NCBI GenBank assembly: GCA_002403785.1
Contig: DHIM01000016.1
Location: 8,277 to 20,231, forward strand
Length of the DNA: 11,955 bases
From: Clostridium sp. UBA4746
Lineage (GTDB): Bacteria > Bacillota > Clostridia > Clostridiales > Clostridiaceae
Direction of reading: 5' to 3'
Shown: positions 6,606 through 11,955 of the stretch, one piece after another
Layout: each line of letters starts with the position of its first letter
How positions within the stretch are numbered: the stretch's first letter is position 1
Translations under genes and position numbers: made by a program
The notes under the pieces: model-generated
Databases searched by the model: none
What the model was told of the DNA's origin: nothing
What the model saw: the letters and a program-made list of their open reading frames with translations, nothing else

Positions 6606-8657
6606 TTAACCTAAGTTTAGAATTCTAAGTAATGGTGTAACTGCTAAATCTAATAGTTTAATTCCTACAAATGGAGCAATAAGTCCACCTAACCCATAAA
6701 TCAAAAGGTTTCGACGAAGTAAAGCTTCTGATTTCATTGGTGTATATTTAACACCCTTCATTGCAATGGGAATTAAAGCTGGAATTATTATAGCATTAAA
6801 TATCAAAGCTGAAAGTATGGCACTATGTGGCGTTGATAACCTCATAATATTTAGCACATTCATTCTTGTTATATCAGCTGCAAACATAGCGGGAATAATA
6901 GCGAAATATTTTGCTACGTCGTTTGCTATACTAAAAGTAGTTAACGCTCCTCTTGTTATAAGCAGTTGTTTACCAATTTCTACAACCTCTAATATTTTTG
7001 TAGGATCTGAATCAAGATCTACCATATTTGCTGCTTCTTTCGCTGCTGTAGTTCCACTATTCATTGCAATACCAACATCTGCCATAGCCAATGCTGGAGC
7101 ATCATTTGTTCCATCACCTGTCATAGCAACAAGCTTACCTAAAGCCTGTTCCTTTTTAATCACATCGATTTTATCTTCAGGCTTACATTCTGCTACAAAA
7201 TCATCTACACCAGCTTCCCTTGCTATAGTTGCTGCAGTAAGAGGATTATCTCCAGTACACATGATAGTTTTAATTCCCATTTCTCGAAGTCTTGCAAACC
7301 TTGCTGCAAGACCGGGCTTTACAGTATCCTTTAAATAAATAACGCCAAATATTTCATTGCCTACACATACAGTGAGTGGTGTACCACCGGCTTTGGCAAC
7401 TTTTATTATCGCAGCTTCTAAATCTGTAGGAACTTTTCCGTCCATTGCCTCTATATATTTAATTATAGAATCTGATGCACCCTTTCTAATCTTAACTCCA
7501 TTTGAGAGGTCCATACCACTCATTCTTGTCTGAGCTGTAAACTCTATAAACTCAGCCTCATTATAATCGACTTCGTTAATAGATACTCCTTGTTTTTTTG
7601 CAAGTTCAATTACTGACTTACCTTCTGGAGTTGTATCTTTTATGGATGAAATTAAAGCTTGCGTCCTAAGGTCTTCTAACGTATGCTTTCCTACAGGTAT
7701 AAATTCAGCTGCAAGTCTATTACCATAAGTAATTGTTCCAGTTTTATCAAGAATCATTGTATCTACATCGCCACATGCCTCGACTGCTTTACCAGACATT
7801 GCAATTACATTAAACCTTGTTACTCTATCCATTCCAGCTATTCCAATTGCTGAGAGAAGTCCTCCAATAGTTGTAGGAATCAGACACACAAGCAATGCAA
7901 TAAGTGTAGACACCTGTATAGTAACTTTAGAGTAAGTAGCCATAGGATATAAAGTTACTATAACAATTAGGAATATTAGAGTTAAAGCTACGAGTAGCGT
8001 ACTTAATGCAATCTCATTTGGTGTCTTTTTCCTTGAAGCACCTTCCACAAGCTTAATCATTTTATCTAAAAATGATTCTCCAGGGGTTACTGTTATTTCC
8101 ACTTTAAGCCAGTCGCTAACAACTTTTGTTCCTCCTGTTACGGATCCAAAGTCACCACCTGCTTCCTTAAGTACCGGTGCAGATTCTCCTGTAATTGCAG
8201 ATTCATCTACAGATGCTAAACCTTCAACAACCTCTCCATCATTTGGAATAAAATCACCAGTCTCAACTAGAACTCTATCTCCTTTTTTTAGTTCAATAGC
8301 ACTTATTGTTTTAAAGGTTCCTTTTGAATCTAGTAATTTTGCCATTGTATCCGTGCGGGATTTCTTTAAACTTTCAGCTTGAGCTTTCCCGCGTCCTTCA
8401 GCCACTGCTTCAGCAAAATTTGCAAACAGAACTGTAATTAGTAATATAAAGGATACAAGCCCATTATAAACTCTAAGATTCTGCCCTGCATCACCAAATA
8501 TATGTGGGAAAAACGTTAAAAACAAAGTTATAACAAAACCAATTTCAACTACAAACATAACAGGATTTTTCATCATGTATTTGGGGTTTAATTTTATAAA
8601 AGCGCCCTTAATAGCCTCTTTAAGTATATCCCCCATTATAATTTTTTTCTTACTCAT
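6606..8657 (-). CDS. kdpB: Potassium-transporting P-type ATPase subunit B
   Basis: 683 aa (E. coli 682). It is the P-type ATPase that hydrolyses ATP to drive K+ uptake through KdpA. The actuator motif TGES is at 156-159. The phosphorylated aspartate is D304 in DKTGT, and the hinge motif GDGTNDAP starts at G514 (D515, N518, D519). Hydrophobic helices lie at about 34-52, 65-82, 215-240, 246-275 and in three segments after 575. S159 aligns with E. coli Ser162, whose phosphorylation switches the pump off at high K+, so that control point is preserved. The start ATG has GGAAGGGG upstream and lies 19 nt after the kdpA stop. The gene appears intact. Confidence 0.98.
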   Translation of the reverse strand: MSKKKIIMGDILKEAIKGAFIKLNPKYMMKNPVMFVVEIGFVITLFLTFFPHIFGDAGQNLRVYNGLVSFILLITVLFANFAEAVAEGRGKAQAESLKKSRTDTMAKLLDSKGTFKTISAIELKKGDRVLVETGDFIPNDGEVVEGLASVDESAITGESAPVLKEAGGDFGSVTGGTKVVSDWLKVEITVTPGESFLDKMIKLVEGASRKKTPNEIALSTLLVALTLIFLIVIVTLYPMATYSKVTIQVSTLIALLVCLIPTTIGGLLSAIGIAGMDRVTRFNVIAMSGKAVEACGDVDTMILDKTGTITYGNRLAAEFIPVGKHTLEDLRTQALISSIKDTTPEGKSVIELAKKQGVSINEVDYNEAEFIEFTAQTRMSGMDLSNGVKIRKGASDSIIKYIEAMDGKVPTDLEAAIIKVAKAGGTPLTVCVGNEIFGVIYLKDTVKPGLAARFARLREMGIKTIMCTGDNPLTAATIAREAGVDDFVAECKPEDKIDVIKKEQALGKLVAMTGDGTNDAPALAMADVGIAMNSGTTAAKEAANMVDLDSDPTKILEVVEIGKQLLITRGALTTFSIANDVAKYFAIIPAMFAADITRMNVLNIMRLSTPHSAILSALIFNAIIIPALIPIAMKGVKYTPMKSEALLRRNLLIYGLGGLIAPFVGIKLLDLAVTPLLRILNLG

Positions 8658-8676
8658 AATATATCCACGCCCCTTC

Positions 8677-10356
8677 CTAATGACCTAGCATTAAATGTTC
8701 TGCTATAGGTCCTAACGCAAGTGCCGGCAAAAATGTCAAAGCACCTATTATTATTACAACACATATTAAAATCACTACAAATATACTGTTATCTGTTCTA
8801 AAGGTAGCAGTAGTTTCTGGTACTGCGTGTTTTGATGCAAGAGAGCCTGCAACAGCTAGCATTATTATTATTGATAAATATCTTCCAAGGAGTATTACAA
8901 TACCTGTTGTGGTGTTCGCAAACAATGTATTACCATTAAATCCCGCAAAGGCTGATCCATTATTAGCTGCCGAGGATGTAAATTGGTAAACTGTTTCAGT
9001 TAGTCCATGATATCCGGGATTTGTTATTGAGAAAAGTCCCATTTTTGTTGTAAGTGCAACGGCTGATGGAAATAATATTATAAATGGATGCACTAGTATT
9101 GCAAGTGCAATTAATTTAATCTCTTTGCCTTCTATTTTTTTACCTAAAAATTCAGGCGTTCTTCCAACCATTAAACCTGCAATGAATACTGTGATTATGG
9201 CATACATCATCATATTCATAAAACCTACACCTTTACCACCGAATACAACATTAAGCATCATATTCCATAATGGTACAAGTCCTCCTAGTGGCATTAGTGA
9301 ATCATGCATAGTATTTACAGTTCCAGTAGTAAATGCAGTTGTAATCGTAGTAAATAGTGCAGATGCTGCTATACCAAATCTGACTTCTTTACCTTCCATA
9401 TTACCCATTGCTTGACTTAACCCCGCATGAGCTAAGTTTGGATTTCCTGCCTTCTCTGCCATGTATATAACTGGAATCACCATTACAAGTAAGACTGCCA
9501 TTGTTATAAAGATCATCCAACCTTGTTTTTTATTCTTAAGCATTAATCCAAAAGCAATAACGATTGATCCAGGTAACGCCATCATAGAAAGTAATTCAAC
9601 TAAATTTGAAAATGGAGTTGGATTTTCAAAGGGGTGTGCTGAATTTGCATTAAAAAATCCTCCACCGTTTGTTCCAATATGTTTTATTGATTCAAGGGAT
9701 GCAACTGGTCCCATTGCAATATCTTGATATCTATTCTCTATTGTTGTTATAGTTTTATTTGGAGCAAGAGTTTGAGGTACTCCTTGCGACACTAAAATCA
9801 CTGTAACAAATATTGATAATGGAAGTAAAACTCTTGTAATCAAACGCGTCATATCTACGAAAAAGTTTCCGAATGTCTTCTGTCGCCCTATAATTCCTCT
9901 CATAAAAGCACCTGCAGCGGCAAAACCTGTAGCAGCAGATGTAAACATTAAGAAGGTCATTACTACCATCTGACTTAAATAAGATACTCCTGATTCTCCT
10001 GCATAACCTTGTAAATTAGTATTTGTAATAAAGCTTACAGCTGTATTAAAAGAAAGATCTGGATTCATTGCTTTTATATTATTAGGATTCAAAAAGTGTA
10101 AACTCTGTATTCTTAAAATAACATAAGCAAATATGCACATAATTGCATTTGATATTATTATTGCTAGAGCATATTGTTTCCATGTCATTTCCTCTCTTTT
10201 TATTCCTGTTACCTTATAAATAAAATTATCTATTTTGTTAAATAATGGATCAACAAAACTTTTTTCACCACTTAGAACATTATAAACATATCTTCCTAAT
10301 GGTATAATAATAAGAACAAAAATAATTAACGGTATAATAATTTGTATAACTTCCAT
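8677..10356 (-). CDS. kdpA: Potassium-transporting ATPase subunit A (K+ channel-like subunit)
   Basis: 559 aa (E. coli 557), about ten membrane helices. KdpA is the superfamily-of-K+-transporters subunit that selects and passes K+. All four pseudo-repeat filter loops are present: TNTNLQGYAGE (111-121), GTNGGGFFNANSAHPFENP (228-246), TTGTVNTMHDSLMPLGG (343-359) and TSSAANNGSAFAGF (460-473). Glycines of the GTNGGGF loop, where E. coli selectivity mutants map, are conserved. The ATG has GGGAGGT at good spacing and starts 16 nt after the kdpF stop. Confidence 0.98.
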   Translation of the reverse strand: MEVIQIIIPLIIFVLIIIPLGRYVYNVLSGEKSFVDPLFNKIDNFIYKVTGIKREEMTWKQYALAIIISNAIMCIFAYVILRIQSLHFLNPNNIKAMNPDLSFNTAVSFITNTNLQGYAGESGVSYLSQMVVMTFLMFTSAATGFAAAGAFMRGIIGRQKTFGNFFVDMTRLITRVLLPLSIFVTVILVSQGVPQTLAPNKTITTIENRYQDIAMGPVASLESIKHIGTNGGGFFNANSAHPFENPTPFSNLVELLSMMALPGSIVIAFGLMLKNKKQGWMIFITMAVLLVMVIPVIYMAEKAGNPNLAHAGLSQAMGNMEGKEVRFGIAASALFTTITTAFTTGTVNTMHDSLMPLGGLVPLWNMMLNVVFGGKGVGFMNMMMYAIITVFIAGLMVGRTPEFLGKKIEGKEIKLIALAILVHPFIILFPSAVALTTKMGLFSITNPGYHGLTETVYQFTSSAANNGSAFAGFNGNTLFANTTTGIVILLGRYLSIIIMLAVAGSLASKHAVPETTATFRTDNSIFVVILICVVIIIGALTFLPALALGPIAEHLMLGH

Positions 10357-10372
10357 TTAATAGACCTCCCAG

Positions 10373-10450
10373 TTAGAATTTTTCCGGATTAAAAAGAGCA
10401 TAAAATAAATAACAAAACAATAATATTATGACCATTATTAGCCCAACCAT
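10373..10450 (-). CDS. kdpF: KdpF, small stabilising subunit
   Basis: A 25-codon gene reading MVGLIMVIILLFCYLFYALF and then NPEKF. It is a single membrane helix followed by the family's hallmark ending Y-A-L-x-x-P-E-K-F. KdpF sits at the KdpA/KdpB interface and stabilises the complex. AAGGAGGATTTTAT precedes the ATG. Size, C-terminal motif and its place directly before kdpA make the identification firm despite the length. Confidence 0.93.
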   Translation of the reverse strand: MVGLIMVIILLFCYLFYALFNPEKF

Positions 10451-10468
10451 ATAAAATCCTCCTTAAAA

Positions 10469-10570
10469 CTAATTATTAATTTCTTCAACTTGCCCTTCGC
10501 ACCACTTAACAAAGTAATTAAACATTATGTACGCAGCAGCTATAACTACTAAAAATAATATATCTGACAT
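10469..10570 (-). CDS. 33-aa membrane peptide, first gene of the kdp operon
   Basis: Translates as MSDILFLVVIAAAYIMFNYF followed by VKWCEGQVEEINN. It is one N-terminal membrane helix (about 4-20) with a short acidic tail containing one Cys (24). An excellent ribosome site, GGAGGGAGGATAATT, precedes the ATG, and the stop is 18 nt before kdpF. As I recall, C. acetobutylicum was reported to have two small hydrophobic ORFs (orfZ, orfY) before kdpA. This would correspond to the first and KdpF to the second. Function unknown. A role as an extra small subunit or modulator of the Kdp pump is inferred only from position. Confidence 0.8.
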   Translation of the reverse strand: MSDILFLVVIAAAYIMFNYFVKWCEGQVEEINN

Positions 10571-10777
10571 AATTATCCTCCCTCCATAAAACTAAATCTT
10601 TCAATTTTTGCCGTTTACTACAATATTGCATAAAGAAATTATAATCCCTATTAACATTTTACTAAAGTCTAGTAATAGTTCCCTTAAAATATTCTTGCAT
10701 CTATTTAAGCTCACTAGGACAAACTATGTTCTCATATCATAGTGTTAACTCAATTATTGACCGTTTCCCTTAGTGTC
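10571..10777 (-). promoter_or_regulatory. Long structured leader of the kdp operon (candidate riboregulator or operator region)
   Basis: No gene lies between the 33-aa peptide and the next terminator. If transcription starts from the -10 at 10784-10789, the leader is about 205 nt. It can form competing stems. (1) CACTAAGG 10768-10775 pairs with CCTAGTG 10712-10718 (one bulge), enclosing ACTATG/CATAGT (10738-10743/10723-10728). (2) CTAGTGA 10711-10717 pairs with TTACTAG 10669-10675 (one G-U), enclosing CTTAAA/TTTAAG. (3) TTACTA 10670-10675 pairs with TAGTAA 10659-10664. Stem 2 shares bases with both 1 and 3, so they exclude each other. No U-run follows any stem and no known riboswitch consensus is recognised, including the ydaO-type c-di-AMP class. 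A second TATAAT at 10638-10643 would turn the repeats into upstream DNA elements. Confidence 0.45.
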
Positions 10778-10783
10778 GTGTTT

Positions 10784-10812
10784 ATTATACGATTTTGAGC
10801 TAAATTTAATAC
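10784..10812 (-). promoter_or_regulatory. Candidate kdp promoter
   Basis: A perfect TATAAT -10 lies on the minus strand at 10784-10789 with start expected near 10777. The -35 region around 10807-10812 (GTATTA) is poor, which fits an activator-dependent or otherwise controlled promoter but is not proof. An alternative -10 (TATAAT, 10638-10643) with TTTAGT 17 nt upstream would give a short leader. Confidence 0.4.
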
Positions 10813-10820
10813 ACTATTTT

Positions 10821-10863
10821 AAAAAATTAAAAACAAAATAGACATGAGATTTCTCTCATGTCT
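10821..10863 (-). terminator. Rho-independent terminator of the 87-aa gene
   Basis: AGACATGAGA (10840-10849) and TCTCATGTCT (10854-10863) form a perfect 10-bp stem with a 4-nt loop. On the minus strand the stem is followed by ATTTTGTTTTTAATTTTTT. It ends the 10912-11175 gene and insulates it from the kdp promoter region. Confidence 0.9.
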
Positions 10864-10911
10864 CTGCCTATAATAATTTATTCTCAAGTTTCCATTCAAT
10901 ACCTGAGACTT

Positions 10912-11175
10912 CTAAATCTTATACAATATCCATTTACAGGTTGAAAGTTCATACTTAATTTCAAATAACTTTGTATCATCCTCAATTAAACTTTGACACT
11001 TAAATACAATCATAATATTGCCTGCAAATTTTTCAGTATCCTTTATTATAACTTTATCTATTTTTATAACTTTCATAGGCTCATCATTTACTTGCATTCT
11101 AAACCTTATAGGCTTTATAGCGCCATTGTTATCCGTATAAGAAACCATTTCTATAGGTAAAGCTAGAACCTTCAT
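10912..11175 (-). CDS. Small hypothetical protein, candidate SOS-regulated
   Basis: 87 aa, soluble, beta-strand-rich, with no signal peptide or membrane helix. It starts MKVLALPIEMVSYTDNNG. Blocks that look conserved include PIRFRMQVNDE (22-32), VIKIDKVIIKD (36-46), MIVFKCQSL (55-63) and a C-terminal FEIKYELSTCKWILYKI. I believe similar short proteins occur widely in clostridia as unnamed hypotheticals, but I cannot assign a domain or function. AAGGAGG sits 11 nt before the ATG. The gene is monocistronic, with its own terminator 49 nt past the stop and a promoter overlapped by a LexA-type box about 95 nt upstream. Those signals show it is a real, controlled gene. Confidence 0.8.
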   Translation of the reverse strand: MKVLALPIEMVSYTDNNGAIKPIRFRMQVNDEPMKVIKIDKVIIKDTEKFAGNIMIVFKCQSLIEDDTKLFEIKYELSTCKWILYKI

Positions 11176-11268
11176 TTTCTTTTAACCTCCTTAAACCATA
11201 GAATTAATTAATGATAATTCCCCTCCCATATTTTGATATAATGTTATTTATCTGGTTTTGCATTTCCA

Positions 11269-11280
11269 GAACATACGTTC
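11269..11280. promoter_or_regulatory. Candidate LexA (SOS) box
   Basis: GAACATACGTTC matches the Gram-positive LexA/DinR pattern GAAC-RNRY-GTTC exactly, and the symmetry extends one base each side (AGAAC/GTTCT). On the minus strand it begins 6 nt after the TATAAT of the 87-aa gene's promoter, so LexA would cover the transcription start. It is about 147 nt from the divergent phosphatase start, so control of that gene is less likely. Confidence 0.6.
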
Positions 11281-11286
11281 TAAATT

Positions 11287-11315
11287 ATTATATCCTAGTT
11301 TAATAATTTTTAGAA
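11287..11315 (-). promoter_or_regulatory. Promoter of the 87-aa gene
   Basis: On the minus strand TATAAT lies at 11287-11292 and TTCTAA (weak -35) at 11310-11315, with 17-bp spacing. The start is expected near 11280, inside the LexA-type box, giving a leader of about 105 nt. Confidence 0.5.
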
Positions 11316-11427
11316 GTTATTTTAAAAATAAGTTTAGCTGACTGTGATAATGTGTATTTATTTGTTATACTATATGTTGAAACTGCTCAAACTAAATTCA
11401 TAATAAACTTACAAGGAGATTAATATA

Positions 11428-11955
11428 ATGAAAGATTTTGCATTTATATCTGATTTTGATGGAACCCTTACAAAAAAAGATTTTTATAAAATATTATCTG
11501 ATACATATTATAAAGAAGAACTTTCGCCAATATTTAAATCTTGGAAAAATGGAGAAATGAAAGATAGAGAGTATTTAAACTACGTTTTTAATAATGTACA
11601 CAGAAGCGAAGTCGAGCTTCGCGAAGATATTTTAAATATCTCCTTTGACCCTTCTGCTAAAGCTTTCATTGAGCAAGTTAAAGCTGCTGGTGGAGACTTT
11701 ATTGTTATTAGTGCAGGAACAAATTATTACATAGATAAGGTCCTAGAAAAAAACCATATAGAAGGAGTAGATGTTTACTCCAATAAAAGTGTTTTCAAGG
11801 ATAATGGAATTCACTTTGATTTAGATGAACATAGTGAATTTTATTCAGATCTTTATGGTATTGATAAATTAATTGTTATTGAAAAACTAAAATCTAAGTA
11901 TAAAAAAATATTTTATGCTGGTGATAGCACCCCAGATCTTAAGCCTGCATTAGTA
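11428..11955 (+). CDS. HAD-superfamily phosphatase, MtnX-like (3' end outside the window)
   Basis: The first 176 residues are present. HAD motif I is DFDGT with nucleophile D9 and acid D11. Motif II is FIVISAGTN with S95. The probable motif III lysine is K147 in YGIDKL. Motif IV is YAGDSTPDLKPA with D166 and D170. A helical cap lies between motifs I and II (about 15-75). This layout matches the HAD-IB/MtnX-like group; MtnX removes phosphate from a methionine-salvage intermediate. The match is to the fold and motifs, and no methionine-salvage neighbours or S-box leader are seen, so the substrate is open: other small phosphates, such as phosphoserine, are possible. AAGGAGAT lies 7 nt before the ATG. 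The gene is divergent from the 87-aa gene. Nothing suggests damage. B. subtilis MtnX is about 235 aa, so roughly 60 residues are missing off the edge. Confidence 0.85.
   Translation, partial: MKDFAFISDFDGTLTKKDFYKILSDTYYKEELSPIFKSWKNGEMKDREYLNYVFNNVHRSEVELREDILNISFDPSAKAFIEQVKAAGGDFIVISAGTNYYIDKVLEKNHIEGVDVYSNKSVFKDNGIHFDLDEHSEFYSDLYGIDKLIVIEKLKSKYKKIFYAGDSTPDLKPALV

Noticed and set aside
6766..7338. 190-codon + strand open frame inside kdpB
   Set aside because: It is the antisense shadow of the strongly conserved kdpB P-domain; no ribosome site or protein-family features.
9125..9727. Two + strand open frames inside kdpA
   Set aside because: Antisense shadows of conserved membrane-helix codons of kdpA.
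10571..10800. c-di-AMP (ydaO-type) riboswitch upstream of kdp, as known in some Firmicutes
   Set aside because: I could not find the conserved blocks of that class by eye. A covariance-model scan would decide.
1..11955. CRISPR arrays, insertion sequences, tRNA or rRNA genes
   Set aside because: No regularly spaced repeats, transposase-like proteins or RNA-gene signatures were seen.

Overview
The window looks like chromosomal DNA of a low-GC Gram-positive anaerobe, most likely a Clostridium species. The evidence is the very AT-rich sequence, strong AGGAGG-type ribosome sites, a CwlC-like family-3 amidase and a clostridial-style kdp locus. I cannot name the species from the sequence.

Left end (1-620, + strand): decayed remains of a dTDP-rhamnose-type sugar pathway. 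An rfbB/rmlB remnant carries one frameshift and a large internal deletion that removes the catalytic core. It is followed by a short scrap resembling the STDYV motif region of rmlD. Next, on the minus strand, come a small secreted protein of unknown function (628-1062) and an N-acetylmuramoyl-L-alanine amidase with a short C-terminal SPOR-like segment (1219-1899). Each of these two has its own promoter-like or terminator signals.

Centre (1961-10800, minus strand): one long potassium-uptake locus read right to left. The order is a 33-aa membrane peptide, kdpF (25 aa), kdpA, kdpB, kdpC, a response regulator, a short KdpD, and a separate membrane histidine kinase, ending at a clear terminator. 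The transporter genes are intact. The regulatory half is unlike the textbook KdpD/KdpE pair. KdpD is only its N-terminal ATP-binding and USP part. The kinase is a separate protein with its own sensor, HAMP and PAS domains. The response regulator has a receiver domain followed by TPR-like helices, with no DNA-binding domain. The operon is preceded by a leader of up to about 205 nt that can form a chain of mutually exclusive hairpins, so control may not be by the usual KdpE promoter binding.

Right end (10821-11955): an 87-aa conserved-looking hypothetical gene (minus strand) with its own terminator. Its promoter has a consensus -10 next to a perfect GAAC-N4-GTTC LexA-type box, which suggests SOS control. 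Divergent from it, a HAD-family phosphatase (MtnX-like) runs off the right edge.

The most interesting part is the rewired Kdp sensory module combined with the structured leader. The candidate SOS-controlled small gene and the fossil rhamnose genes are secondary points.
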